64,000 bases of DNA from Gluconacetobacter asukensis (GCF_014174375.1 NZ_JABEQE010000007.1:124001-188000), one strand, 5' to 3'; numbered from the stretch's first letter, positions 50,472 to 59,376 are shown. Notes: generated by a model not told the origin, from the sequence alone. Numbers and translations are program-made.

Positions 50472-50510
50472 CCGTCAATCGCGGGCCTGTGGGTGGATGA
50501 GAGTCTCTTG

Positions 50511-51569
50511 ATGGACACAGATGCGTCGCTTGTGGACCGGCTCGGGCGCCCGATGCGGGATCTGCGGATCTCGGTGATGGATCGGTGCAATTTCCGGTGT
50601 CCGTACTGCATGCCGGAGGCGACCTATCATGAGGGATTTCGCTTTCTGGCGCCGCGTGAGCGGCTGGATTTCGACGAGATCGAGCGTGTCGCACGGGTTG
50701 CGGCAGGGCTGGGCGTGACCAAGCTGCGCCTGACGGGGGGCGAGCCGCTGCTACGCCCCGGCCTGCCTGAACTGGTCGCGCGGCTGGTGCGGGTGCCGGG
50801 CATCGAGGATGTCGCGCTGACCACCAATGGTGTGCTGCTGGCACGGTCGGCCGCTGTTCTTCGTGCGGCGGGCCTGCATCGTGTGACGGTGAGCCTCGAT
50901 AGTCTCGATGCGGCTGTGTTTGCCCAGATGAGTGGCGGGCGCGCGAAATTGTCGACTGTGCTTGACGGGATCGAGGCCGCGCGGGCGGCTGGATTTCCGG
51001 GCGGGATGAAGATCAATAGTGTCATCCAGCGGGGCGTGAACGATTCCGGTATTCTGGATCTGGCGGCGCGTTTTCGCGGCACGGATATTGTGCTGCGCTT
51101 TATCGAATATATGGATGTGGGAACCCGTAATGGCTGGGAGCGCGCCGATGTCGTGCCCTCGCGCGAAATATTGGCGCGGATCGATGCGCACTGGCCGTTG
51201 ATTCCTCTGTCGCCGAATTATCGCGGCGAGGTGGCGCGGCGCTATCGCTATGTCGATGGGGAAGGCGAGGTGGGGTTCGTTTCCTCGGTCAGTGCGCCAT
51301 TTTGCGGGGATTGTTCGCGCGCGCGGCTTTCTTCCGACGGAAAGCTCTATACCTGCCTCTTTGCGGCCGAGGGGACGGATTTGCGGGCGATCCTGCGTGA
51401 GGATGACACCGTGCAGGGCGATAGGAAGCTGCGCGCTACGTTGTCGGGTATCTGGCATGGCCGTGCGGATCGCTACAGTGAAGAGCGTGCGATTCCGCGC
51501 GGGTGCAGCGCCGTGAAGGGAAAGGCCCCGGCGGCGGAGAAAATCGAAATGCATTATATCGGAGGCTGA
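50511..51569 (+). CDS. moaA: GTP 3',8-cyclase MoaA
   Basis: Radical SAM enzyme that starts molybdopterin synthesis from GTP. The 352-residue protein has the SAM cluster motif CNFRCPYC (C26, C30, C33), GGEPLLR, and the C-terminal cluster ligands C265, C268 and C282 (CGDC and YTCL). The C-terminus ends HYIGG, the normal MoaA tail with its GG. A GTG at 50493 could add six residues. Its place here implies dedicated cofactor supply for the adjoining molybdoenzyme. Confidence 0.93.
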   Translation: MDTDASLVDRLGRPMRDLRISVMDRCNFRCPYCMPEATYHEGFRFLAPRERLDFDEIERVARVAAGLGVTKLRLTGGEPLLRPGLPELVARLVRVPGIEDVALTTNGVLLARSAAVLRAAGLHRVTVSLDSLDAAVFAQMSGGRAKLSTVLDGIEAARAAGFPGGMKINSVIQRGVNDSGILDLAARFRGTDIVLRFIEYMDVGTRNGWERADVVPSREILARIDAHWPLIPLSPNYRGEVARRYRYVDGEGEVGFVSSVSAPFCGDCSRARLSSDGKLYTCLFAAEGTDLRAILREDDTVQGDRKLRATLSGIWHGRADRYSEERAIPRGCSAVKGKAPAAEKIEMHYIGG

Positions 51570-51605
51570 ACGGCCGGTGCGGCCGGTTCTGGTAAGGTTA
51601 GCGGG

Positions 51606-52409
51606 ATGCCCTCTCTCTTTCACCGATTGCGCGTTACATCCCTGGGCCAACCTGACAGGGCGTTCGACCTGAATGTGGCCGATGAGGTGCCGGTCCGGCT
51701 GATCTTCAACGGGATCTTCTCCTATGGCGTCATGATGATGACGCCGGAGGATCTGGAAGATTTTGCAGTCGGTTACTGCCTGACGGAACAGATTGTCGGC
51801 ACGTCGGCGCAGATCCGATCGGTCGTGGTCGTGGAGACGGATGATGGCCTGACAGTGGATGTCTCGATCGCCGGAGATGCGTTGACGTCGCTGATCAGGC
51901 GCGGGCCGCGGACCCAGACCGGGCATTCGAGCTGCGGGATCTGCGGCAGCGATGCGGTGCCGTCCTGTGATGCCATCGGGGTGCCGGTATTGGGGCCGGG
52001 CCCGGTGGTTTCGACCGAGGCAGTGCAGCTTGCATTGAACGCGCTTGGTGAATGGCAGACGCTGAATGCGGCGACGCGGATGGTGCATGCGGCCGCCTGG
52101 GCCGATCGCGACGGTCGTATCCTGATGATTCGTGAGGATGTGGGGCGGCATAACGCGCTCGATAAGCTGATTGGCGCGCGGGCGCGCGGCGCCGAAGAAA
52201 CGGGCGAGGGGTTTTGTCTTCTGACCAGCCGCTATTCGTTTGAAATGGCCCTCAAGACGTTGCGGAGCGGGATCGCGATCGTCGTGGCGGTCTCGGCCCC
52301 GACCTACCGGGCTTGTCGGCTTGCTGAAACGATGAAACAGACATTGATCGCCATTGCGCGACGTGATGGGCAGGTTCTGTTCTGCGGCGGGGAGCGGCTT
52401 GTGCAATAA
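51606..52409 (+). CDS. fdhD: Formate dehydrogenase accessory sulfurtransferase FdhD
   Basis: Transfers sulfur to the Mo cofactor of formate dehydrogenases, a step needed for activity. The 267-residue protein has the functional C110-G-I-C113 motif (HSSCGICG), YGVMMMTPEDLEDFAVGYCLTE, and REDVGRHNALDKLIG. Its presence argues that the FdhF-like enzyme is a formate-dehydrogenase-type, sulfurated enzyme. Thirty-six bases after moaA. Confidence 0.93.
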   Translation: MPSLFHRLRVTSLGQPDRAFDLNVADEVPVRLIFNGIFSYGVMMMTPEDLEDFAVGYCLTEQIVGTSAQIRSVVVVETDDGLTVDVSIAGDALTSLIRRGPRTQTGHSSCGICGSDAVPSCDAIGVPVLGPGPVVSTEAVQLALNALGEWQTLNAATRMVHAAAWADRDGRILMIREDVGRHNALDKLIGARARGAEETGEGFCLLTSRYSFEMALKTLRSGIAIVVAVSAPTYRACRLAETMKQTLIAIARRDGQVLFCGGERLVQ

Positions 52410-52469
52410 GTGGGCGCCGGGCGGCAGGGTGGCGTACGGCGGCGTCGGTTGTGAATGAGAAGACGATAA

Positions 52470-53381
52470 ATGTTTCTGAGGCAGCTTCATTATCTTCGGG
52501 AAATCGACAGGCTGCGGAGTTTTTCGAAGGCCGCGGACGCGTGCAACGTTTCGCAGCCCGCGCTTTCACGCGCCATCAGGCAATTGGAAGACGAGCTTGG
52601 GGTCGTTATTATCGATCGCAAGAAGAAAGTCTTCGGGCTGACGGCTGAGGGTGCGCGCATACTGAAATGGGCGCATGATATCCTGCGCAGCGTGTCGGAG
52701 ATGCGGAATGAAGTTTCGCTGTCGCGGCAGGAGCTGGTGGGGTCGGTCAAGATTGGCGTCATCCCGACCGCCGTGCATATCGTTCCGATCCTCCTGGAAG
52801 CAATCAAGGAGAAGATCGGCGATTTTTCGAGCGATGTTGCCGTTCTTCCGAATGCGGACATTATCGAGAGGCTTGCCAGCAAGCAGCTTGATATCGGGAT
52901 CATGTATTATGACCAGTGCCCGCAGGCGCAGGCTTTTACGGTCCGGGCCCTTTATGCGGAAGAGCAGGTTCTGGCCGGTACCACGGCGTATGTCTTTCCC
53001 GACCAGGGGGAAATCAGTTGGGAGGAGGCCGCGACATTTCCGCTCGCCTTGCTCAGTCGCGGTATGCGCTGTCGCCAATTGGTGGATATCGGGTTTCAGA
53101 CTGCCGGGGTTGAGCCGATCATTCGTCTGGAGACCGCGTCATTGGAACTGATCCATGCCGAAATCATGCGTGGTGCCATGGTGACCATCCTGCCGCTATC
53201 CTCCTTTCCGCTACGGGTGCCGCCGGCCGGTCGCCTGCAGATGCGCCGGCTTGCCGGTTTTTCGCCGGGCGCGATCGGGTTGGTGAGGTTGAGCGAACAG
53301 CCGCCTTCGCCTTTCGTCGCGCGTGTCTGGACGGTCGCCCTGGAAACGGATTTTCGAGAGCAGCTTGGCAGTCTGTGCTGA
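52470..53381 (+). CDS. LysR-family transcriptional regulator
   Basis: A 303-residue regulator with N-terminal helix-turn-helix (MFLRQLHYLREIDRLRSFSKAADACNVSQPALSRAIRQLE, in segments) and a periplasmic-binding-like effector domain (VGSVKIGVIPTAVHIVPILL). It follows fdhD by 60 bases on the same strand. LysR proteins of this kind (FdsR) control formate dehydrogenase operons elsewhere, so it may sense formate or its metabolites and autoregulate the operon. That link is inference. Confidence 0.85.
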   Translation: MFLRQLHYLREIDRLRSFSKAADACNVSQPALSRAIRQLEDELGVVIIDRKKKVFGLTAEGARILKWAHDILRSVSEMRNEVSLSRQELVGSVKIGVIPTAVHIVPILLEAIKEKIGDFSSDVAVLPNADIIERLASKQLDIGIMYYDQCPQAQAFTVRALYAEEQVLAGTTAYVFPDQGEISWEEAATFPLALLSRGMRCRQLVDIGFQTAGVEPIIRLETASLELIHAEIMRGAMVTILPLSSFPLRVPPAGRLQMRRLAGFSPGAIGLVRLSEQPPSPFVARVWTVALETDFREQLGSLC

Positions 53382-53458
53382 TGGTATGTCAAAGCGCAAC
53401 AATATGGTTGCGCCTGGACGTCTGCGATAATAGGGTTTGAGCAACTGGGAGGTTGCTC

Positions 53459-53950
53459 ATGGAGACGGACAGGATCGAAAAGACGGTCGTGCTGAAGGCG
53501 GCGCACGACCGTGTATGGCGCGCGATCACGGATTCCACCCGTTTCGGCCGGTGGTTTGGCGTGGAGATCGATGGTCCCTTTATCGCGGGGCAGGAGGCGA
53601 TCGGGCGGATCGTCCCCACCCAGGTTGACCCGGATGTCGCCCGCATGCAGGAACCGTATCGCGGTACCCCCTGGCGTGTTCACGTCGAGCGGATCGAGCC
53701 TATGCGGCTGTTTTCGTTTCGTTGGCACCCATATGCCATCGATCCGGCCCATGATTATGCCGCCGAGCCGATGACGCTGGTCACGTTTGCACTCGAGGAG
53801 GTCGAGGGGGGCATCCGGCTTACCATTACGGAGACGGGTTTCGACCGGTTGCCGCTTGCCCGGCGGGCGGAGGCGATCAAGGCGAATGATGGTGGCTGGG
53901 CGCATCAGGCCAGGTTGGTGGAGAGATATCTCGCCCTGGGAGACGAGTGA
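53459..53950 (+). CDS. SRPBCC/AHSA1-family protein
   Basis: A 163-residue START-like domain: TVVLKAAHDRVWRAITDSTRFGRWFGVEI, then VERIEPMRLFSFRWHPY and LTITETGFDRLP. Such proteins bind small hydrophobic ligands in a helix-grip cavity. The GGGAGG ribosome site selects ATG 53459. It lies 69 bases before an ArsR-type regulator; these two families are commonly paired, though normally with the regulator first. Confidence 0.82.
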   Translation: METDRIEKTVVLKAAHDRVWRAITDSTRFGRWFGVEIDGPFIAGQEAIGRIVPTQVDPDVARMQEPYRGTPWRVHVERIEPMRLFSFRWHPYAIDPAHDYAAEPMTLVTFALEEVEGGIRLTITETGFDRLPLARRAEAIKANDGGWAHQARLVERYLALGDE

Positions 53951-54019
53951 GGCTCTGTTTGAAAAACAGGATTGCCCGGCAGGGGTGATTTTACAAATGG
54001 CCCCAAAGAAAGCGCGCTG

Positions 54020-54373
54020 ATGGAAAGCGGATATTGTTCGGACAGTCTGCAATCAGCGGTGCAGATTTTTGCGGCTCTGGGCGATCCGGTCCGCCTGTCG
54101 ATTGTCGCGCGACTGAGCGAAAACGGGCCGCTGCCCACCGTCCAGTTGAAGGACGGCACGGGGGGAATCACGCGTCAGGGTATCAACAGGCATCTGCGCG
54201 TGCTGGAAGATGCCGGGCTGGTGGAAAGCGCGCGGGTTGGCCAGGTTCGGCAATGGCAGTTACGGGCGCAACAGATCGCGATCATCCGCGAGCATCTCGA
54301 CCGGCTGTCGGCAGTGTGGGATGCCCGTATCGAAGGGCTTCGGGCGTTTGTCGAGGACGGCGATGAGCGATAA
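54020..54373 (+). CDS. ArsR-family transcriptional regulator
   Basis: A 117-residue winged-helix repressor: ALGDPVRLSIVARLSENGPLPTVQL, GINRHLRVLEDAGLVESARVGQVRQWQL. It lacks the cysteine pair of metal sensors, which fits the non-metal subgroup partnered with AHSA1 proteins. ATG 54020 gives the normal length; a longer frame from 53972 is unlikely. Confidence 0.82.
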   Translation: MESGYCSDSLQSAVQIFAALGDPVRLSIVARLSENGPLPTVQLKDGTGGITRQGINRHLRVLEDAGLVESARVGQVRQWQLRAQQIAIIREHLDRLSAVWDARIEGLRAFVEDGDER

Positions 54374-54404
54374 GGGGGCCTTCTCTTCGGAAACCGCCTG
54401 ACCG

Positions 54405-54584
54405 TCAGGCAATGAGGCTGTCGGTCACGATCTTGCCGCTCATGCCGTCGGTGATGCCGAGGTCGGTGACATGCGGCCCCGGATTGCAGGCGAGGCTGGC
54501 GCCGATCACCAGTTCGGGGTGGTATTTCCCGATGGGGCGGCATGGGTCGTAACGGGCGCGGGCTGGGTCGTGGGTGTCTGGCAT
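54405..54584 (-). CDS. Doubtful 59-residue ORF, possibly a gene remnant
   Basis: Reads MPDTHDPARARYDPCRPIGK, then a protein-like stretch (YHPELVIGASLACNPG, VTDLGITDGMSGKIVTDSLIA). The second half looks like real coding sequence, but I recognise no family. It overlaps the next candidate in another frame. Together they could be a single gene broken by a frameshift, or two small overlapping genes. Confidence 0.3.
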   Translation of the reverse strand: MPDTHDPARARYDPCRPIGKYHPELVIGASLACNPGPHVTDLGITDGMSGKIVTDSLIA

Positions 54585-54697
54585 GTGGCGGCCTTGTGCG
54601 TCGCCTTATGCTGCGTGGATGCGGTAAACGCCGGACCGCCACCGGTCCCGATGATGGAAACGGAGACTGTCAATAGAAGAACAGATCGTCCGACCAT
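54506..54697 (-). CDS. Possible 63-residue secreted peptide
   Basis: Starts MVGRSVLLLTVSVSIIG, a signal-peptide-like segment, then a Thr/His/Ala-rich tail ending NW. AGGAAAGAA lies directly before the ATG. It faces the LysR gene at 54930 across a 232-base gap holding a small palindrome, the classic layout of a LysR target. Composition of the tail is low complexity, so confidence is limited. Confidence 0.35.
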   Translation of the reverse strand: MVGRSVLLLTVSVSIIGTGGGPAFTASTQHKATHKAATCQTPTTQPAPVTTHAAPSGNTTPNW

Positions 54698-54744
54698 TTC
54701 TTTCCTGGCAGCATTGGCTTGTATTCCCTGGATCTTGCAATGTC

Positions 54745-54758
54745 AGAACGATAGTTCT
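54745..54758. promoter_or_regulatory. Small palindrome in divergent gap
   Basis: AGAAC and GTTCT arms around GATA, within the region between the minus-strand short ORFs and the LysR gene. TGTCAGA occurs at 54741 and again about 29 bases on. Candidate LysR binding site only. Confidence 0.3.
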
Positions 54759-54929
54759 CAATGTTGTCAGAGATAAATATTGCGATGATGCATCTTGTGG
54801 CGGAGAGTTTAATTTTTGTTCCTCAACGTTCTTGAGGACGGATTGCCGCGGATCGCATCGAAGAGGCCGTGATGCTGGCCCTGGTCCGGCCATGCCGTTA
54901 TCTTCGACAGGAATTCACAGATCGGAGCG

Positions 54930-55844
54930 ATGATGGATAACCGTGCGGGAGAGATGCTGGTCTTTGTCCGGGTCGCGGAGTCCGGTAGCTTCTCCGAAGC
55001 GGCGCGGCAGCTTCTGATGACGCCATCGACGGTCAGCAAGCTGATCGCGCGCATGGAAGATCGCCTTGGCGTGCGGTTGGTCGAGCGGTCGACGCGGCGG
55101 CTGTCGCTGACCGACGAAGGGCGTCTCTTCCATGAGCGGAGTGGTGCCCTGTTGGCGGAACTGGACGATATCGAGCGCGAGGTCGGTCAGGGCGGCAAGG
55201 GGGCCAGTGGCACGATCCGCGTCAATGCGTCGGTGGCATTCGGTGTGCTGGGGATCGAGCCGCTGTTGCCCGCGTTCTGGGAAACCTACCCGAACATGGT
55301 GGTCGATCTGTCGCTGTCGGACGAGATTGTCGATCTTTATCTTGATCGTGCCGATATCGCGTTCCGCGTGGGTCCGCTCGCGGATAGCAGCCTGCTTGCG
55401 CGCAGAATCGGGGTCGCACGCCGGAAGATCGTCGCCGCCCCGGCCTATCTTGAACGTCATGGCACACCGGTCACGATCGGAGATCTCGACCGGCATAACT
55501 GCCTTGGGTTCAATTTTCGGCGTGCGGCCCCGATCTGGCCGCTGAAGGATGGCGGACGGATCGTCGATCGGATGGTGGGTGGAAATCTGCTGGCCAATAA
55601 TGGCGAAACCGTACGGCGGCTGGCGCTGGCCGGAATGGGGCTGGCCCGTCTGGGCGATTACCATGTGCGGGAGGATATCCGCCACGGCCGGCTGATCGAA
55701 GTGCTGGACCAGGCCGGCCATGGCGACGAGGAAGAGGTCCATGCGCTCTATCCGGGTGGACAGCGCATGCCGCAGCGCATTCGGCTGTTTCTCGATTTCA
55801 TGATTCCGCGTTTGCAGATCTTCATGCGGAACGACCCTGCGTGA
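54930..55844 (+). CDS. LysR-family transcriptional regulator (second)
   Basis: A 304-residue regulator of the common one-component type: MLVFVRVAESGSFSEAARQLLMTPSTVSKLIARMEDRLG (in segments) gives the helix-turn-helix, followed by a LysR substrate domain (VDLSLSDEIVDLYLDRADIAFRVG). GGAG precedes the ATG. It converges on the mdaB-like gene, 24 bases away, and may regulate it or the short ORFs on its other side. Confidence 0.88.
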   Translation: MMDNRAGEMLVFVRVAESGSFSEAARQLLMTPSTVSKLIARMEDRLGVRLVERSTRRLSLTDEGRLFHERSGALLAELDDIEREVGQGGKGASGTIRVNASVAFGVLGIEPLLPAFWETYPNMVVDLSLSDEIVDLYLDRADIAFRVGPLADSSLLARRIGVARRKIVAAPAYLERHGTPVTIGDLDRHNCLGFNFRRAAPIWPLKDGGRIVDRMVGGNLLANNGETVRRLALAGMGLARLGDYHVREDIRHGRLIEVLDQAGHGDEEEVHALYPGGQRMPQRIRLFLDFMIPRLQIFMRNDPA

Positions 55845-55868
55845 AACGTGGGGTTGCCGTCCGAGCGC

Positions 55869-56462
55869 TCAGGCCCCGCCGAACGCCAGGGTCTCCGCAA
55901 GATGTTGACGATAGCGGCGCGTGGTCGTGTCGATTGCGGGGGCCTTCATGACGTCCGAGGCCAGGAAAGTCGGCAGGGGCGACATGGCGAGGAACTGATT
56001 GGCCTTGTGGAAAGGAAAATAGACGGCATCGACGCCCTTGCCTTCGAAGAACTGAGCGGGGGCGACGAAGGCCTCTTCCGGCGCATTCCAAGTCAGGGAC
56101 AGCATGTAATGCTTGCCGTGCAGCAGGCCGCCTGAGCCGTATTTGCGTTCCGGGTGCGCCCGGCTGCGGCCATCGTTTGCGTAAAGCGCGCCATGGCCGG
56201 CGGTGAAGACCTCATCCATGTATTTCTTGACGATCCATGGTGCGCCCATCCACCAGCCGGGCATCTGGTAGATGACCAGATCGGCCCACAGGAAATTCTG
56301 GACTTCCTCCTGGATGTCGTAGCCGGAATCGATTTTCGTCTGGCGGATGGCGAAGCCGGCGTTCGACAATGCCTCGACCGCCACCTCATGGAGCGTATCG
56401 TTCAGACGTCCGTGCGAATGTGCGAAAACCTTCCCGCCATTCAGAAGGAGGATATTTTTCAT
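55869..56462 (-). CDS. mdaB: NAD(P)H:quinone reductase, MdaB-like flavodoxin-fold protein
   Basis: A 197-residue FAD/FMN reductase: KNILLLNGGKVFAHSHGRLNDTL, then WADLVIYQMPGWWMGAPWIVKKYMDEVFTAGHG, the hallmark of the MdaB/DT-diaphorase-like family, and YMLSLTWNAPEEAF. It reduces quinones by two electrons, protecting from redox cycling. Confidence 0.88.
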   Translation of the reverse strand: MKNILLLNGGKVFAHSHGRLNDTLHEVAVEALSNAGFAIRQTKIDSGYDIQEEVQNFLWADLVIYQMPGWWMGAPWIVKKYMDEVFTAGHGALYANDGRSRAHPERKYGSGGLLHGKHYMLSLTWNAPEEAFVAPAQFFEGKGVDAVYFPFHKANQFLAMSPLPTFLASDVMKAPAIDTTTRRYRQHLAETLAFGGA

Positions 56463-56532
56463 GCTCGGTTATCCTGTGGATGGTTTCAGGAGCGGATGAT
56501 CGGGAAAAGGGGGCTGGAGGATGCCGCGACGG

Positions 56533-56952
56533 TCAGGGTGCGCCTTCCAGCAGAGTCTTTGCGTGCATGAGGGCCGTCGTATAAGCGGCGTGATACCGTG
56601 CGGCCGCGTCTGCTTCACTCAGGCCCACAGGCACGAACCGGCTGCCCCAGCTTATGATGCAGCGGTGGGGGCCGTGTTCGGCGACGGCGACCTGGCCGAC
56701 ATAGTGTTCGACCGGGTCTGGCCCGCTGATATAGGCGTAGGAATACACGCGTTTTCGATCGTCGAAGCGGATCAGGCGTTCCACGATGGTTGTGTCTTCT
56801 GCAACGGTCAGGCGCCGGACGCGCCCGCCCTCTTCCAGCGTGCTGGTCCGGATCATCGGTATCCACAGTGGAAGGTTGTCAAAGCCGCCGAGCAGGGCCC
56901 AGGCTGCGTCGGCGCTGACCGCGACGTCCATCTGGCTGACGATTTCGACCAT
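56533..56952 (-). CDS. SRPBCC (polyketide cyclase-like) protein
   Basis: A 139-residue START-like domain protein: VEIVSQMDVAVSADAAWALLGGFDNLPLWIPMI, RRLTVAEDTTIVERLIRFDD. ATG 56952 has a GGGGAG ribosome site; a frame from 56991 adds 13 basic residues without one. Ligand unknown. It lies upstream of the mdaB-like gene on the same strand. Confidence 0.8.
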   Translation of the reverse strand: MVEIVSQMDVAVSADAAWALLGGFDNLPLWIPMIRTSTLEEGGRVRRLTVAEDTTIVERLIRFDDRKRVYSYAYISGPDPVEHYVGQVAVAEHGPHRCIISWGSRFVPVGLSEADAAARYHAAYTTALMHAKTLLEGAP

Positions 56953-57094
56953 ACATGTTTCTCCCCTGTTCCGCCGGATGGGGCACCGCACATAAACGGC
57001 TCCCGGTTTCCTGCACGTACAGGGCGCCTTTGGACGGGGCTATGGCCCCTGTCGTCACAACGCTTGTGAACGAAATTCAGGAATGGCCCGCAGG

Positions 57095-57247
57095 CTAGGG
57101 TCTCGGGGGGCGCACGCTGCTGCTTCTGGGCGCCGAGCGGCGGCCCAGCGTCAGCCCGTCCTTGTCCTTGATCTCGTCATCCAGCGTCTTCTTGTCGATC
57201 GCCTTATCAAGTATCCGGCCCGCATTTCCCAACAGGCCCTGGACCAT
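57095..57247 (-). CDS. Possible 50-residue protein downstream of the FUSC exporter
   Basis: MVQGLLGNAGRILDKAIDKK followed by an acidic and then a basic Arg/Ser/Pro tail. It begins 14 bases after the exporter stop on the same strand but lacks a clear ribosome site. The amphipathic first half is gene-like. Confidence 0.35.
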   Translation of the reverse strand: MVQGLLGNAGRILDKAIDKKTLDDEIKDKDGLTLGRRSAPRSSSVRPPRP

Positions 57248-57261
57248 CCGGCGCGGTAGGT

Positions 57262-59262
57262 TCAGTGCGGCCGCCTGAGGAACAGCAGCATTTCGCGCAG
57301 ATGGTCGCCGGTGGACGATGGGGCGGACAGCAGGTCTGAAAAATGCCGCAGGGCTGTCTGGTAGGTCTGTGCGGTCGGGGCTGGAGTGTGGTCCGTCGTG
57401 CGTTCGAGCCAGCTTGTGCTGGCGATGCCGGCCTGCTGGCGCAGGTGGAAGAGGATTTCCGTGCAGATCTTCAGGTTTTCCGAACGGCGGAGGCCTTCGA
57501 GGCTGGTCTGCTGGCAGAGGATCTCGGCTTTGTTGGACGTGGTTCCGGCCGCGCGCCGCGCCTGCTCGGTTTCGTCGCGGGTGCCGTCGCCGCTGGTGGC
57601 AAGCGCGGCATAGCGGAGATTGGCCAGGAAGGCGCGGCTGACCAGGGTGGGGAGCGAGGCCGTGGATTTTTCCGGCCACAGCAGAAGACAGGCGGCCATG
57701 CCGACCAGGCTGCCGATGATGTTGTTTTCGGCGCGGGCAAAGCCGAGCCACCAGCCGGTGTCGGAGCCAACGAGGTCGGTGACCAGGACGAAAAGCTGGG
57801 TCATGAAGGTGACGCATAGCGTGTAATTGACGCTGCGCAGCGCGATGGTGGTGGCCGATAGCGGGAAAATGAGGAGCAGAACCAGCCATTTTGGACACAG
57901 CGTGCCTGCGATGGCGGCGAGGATGCCGCCGGCGACGCTGCCGGCGACGCGCTCGATGGTGCGGGAGAGGGTGGTGCTCCTGCCCGGTTGGGTGACGACG
58001 ACGACAGCCATCATCGCCCAGTAAGCATAGGGCAGGTGGAAGGCGAGCGTCATGCCGAAGGCGGCCAGAACCGCCACGGAAAGGCGTGCGGCGTGACGGA
58101 TGAAGATCGGGCTGAGTGGTTGCGACGGCGTGGCAAGGGCGGATGGCGTGGTGCCGCGTCGGGACTGGTCCTTGCCCTGCCAGGCGGTTTGCAGGTCGGT
58201 CAGGGCAGCGGCATTCCAGGCGGCGGCGCGAGTTGACAGGGTTTGAGGGTGGGTGCCGAGGCGGCTGAGCGCGCGGATATAGGGGCCGATGCTGTCCGGG
58301 GCGTGGCGGCCGGGCGGGATGTCCCGCGCGATGCGGCGGAGGGCGGCGGCGGTGATGCGGATGACACGGGTGGTCTGGGGTGGCAGCGGGGCGGAGAACG
58401 CCGCATGTTCGAAGGCGATGAGGGTAACGAAGATGCGGTCGGCGGCCTCGACGGCGGGTAGAAGAGTGGTGCGGGCCGGGCTGAGTGGCGCATCACTGGA
58501 GAGTTTTTCGACCGACGAGCGGGCCTGTTCGATGCGGCGGCGGATGTCGCGGCGCCAGGCGCTGAGTTCCTTCTGCTGGGTGAGAAGGCTGGCTGTCTGA
58601 AGGTGCGGAAGGTTGAGCAGTCGGAAGGCCATACTGGCCTGTTCGCGAAACAGGGCGGCGCAGGCCTGTTTTTGCGGGGTGCTGGGGTCGACGGGCCAGG
58701 CCAGCAGGCAGATGAGCATGGCCCACAGGACGCCGAGGGAGAACAGGGCGGCGAGGGTGATGGCCCCCATCGGGGTCTGGGGATAACAGATGGCGACCAC
58801 GGCGACGATGGCAGCGAGGACGCTGACCTGGGTGGCGGCCGCCCCTCGGGCCCGGGCAAGCCCGCACAGGAAAACGCACAGACCCAGACCGACGAAGGCG
58901 GCGGCGGTGCTGTATCCCGCCAGGGCGGATATGGTGCCGGTGATGAACGCGCCGGCCAGGCCGAAGGATGTCAGGGCCCTGATCCTGCGGCGGAGAAGGC
59001 CGCCGGGGTCTGCAAGGCAAGTCCAGAAGGCGGCGAAGGCGGACCACGCCATGAGGGGCATGTTGAGATGCCAGGCGACCAACATGACGGTGCTGACGGC
59101 GACGCCGGCCCGTAAGCCCTCGCGGATGGCGATCTGTTCCGGCGCGATGGCAATGGCGCGCGCGCCCAGCCAGTGCGTGACGATAGAGGGCATCAGGCTG
59201 TGGGCCAGTGCTTTCAGAAAGCGTGGCTTGCGGGGAAGAGGGGGAAAGAGACTGTTTTTCAT
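57262..59262 (-). CDS. FUSC-family (aromatic acid exporter-like) membrane protein
   Basis: A 666-residue protein with two blocks of about five to six membrane helices (near 45-180 and 395-530) separated by a helical cytoplasmic region, the layout of AaeB/YccS-type FUSC proteins. Motifs: IREGLRAGVAVSTVMLVAWHLNMPLMAWSAFAAFWTCLADPGG in the first block (in segments) and YWAMMAVVVVTQPGRSTTLSRTIERVAGSVAGG in the second. These export aromatic carboxylic acids. ATG 59262 is preferred over 59286. No regulator or partner AaeA gene is visible. Confidence 0.82.
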   Translation of the reverse strand: MKNSLFPPLPRKPRFLKALAHSLMPSIVTHWLGARAIAIAPEQIAIREGLRAGVAVSTVMLVAWHLNMPLMAWSAFAAFWTCLADPGGLLRRRIRALTSFGLAGAFITGTISALAGYSTAAAFVGLGLCVFLCGLARARGAAATQVSVLAAIVAVVAICYPQTPMGAITLAALFSLGVLWAMLICLLAWPVDPSTPQKQACAALFREQASMAFRLLNLPHLQTASLLTQQKELSAWRRDIRRRIEQARSSVEKLSSDAPLSPARTTLLPAVEAADRIFVTLIAFEHAAFSAPLPPQTTRVIRITAAALRRIARDIPPGRHAPDSIGPYIRALSRLGTHPQTLSTRAAAWNAAALTDLQTAWQGKDQSRRGTTPSALATPSQPLSPIFIRHAARLSVAVLAAFGMTLAFHLPYAYWAMMAVVVVTQPGRSTTLSRTIERVAGSVAGGILAAIAGTLCPKWLVLLLIFPLSATTIALRSVNYTLCVTFMTQLFVLVTDLVGSDTGWWLGFARAENNIIGSLVGMAACLLLWPEKSTASLPTLVSRAFLANLRYAALATSGDGTRDETEQARRAAGTTSNKAEILCQQTSLEGLRRSENLKICTEILFHLRQQAGIASTSWLERTTDHTPAPTAQTYQTALRHFSDLLSAPSSTGDHLREMLLFLRRPH

Positions 59263-59376
59263 GGGCCGGCGCAGGAAGCAGGCCACGGATTATATAAAAG
59301 AATCCAGGAAAAGGGGAGGGTCCGTTCCGGACCCTCCCATGTCGAATGATGGTGCGTTGGTCGAGGGGATAGGCCC

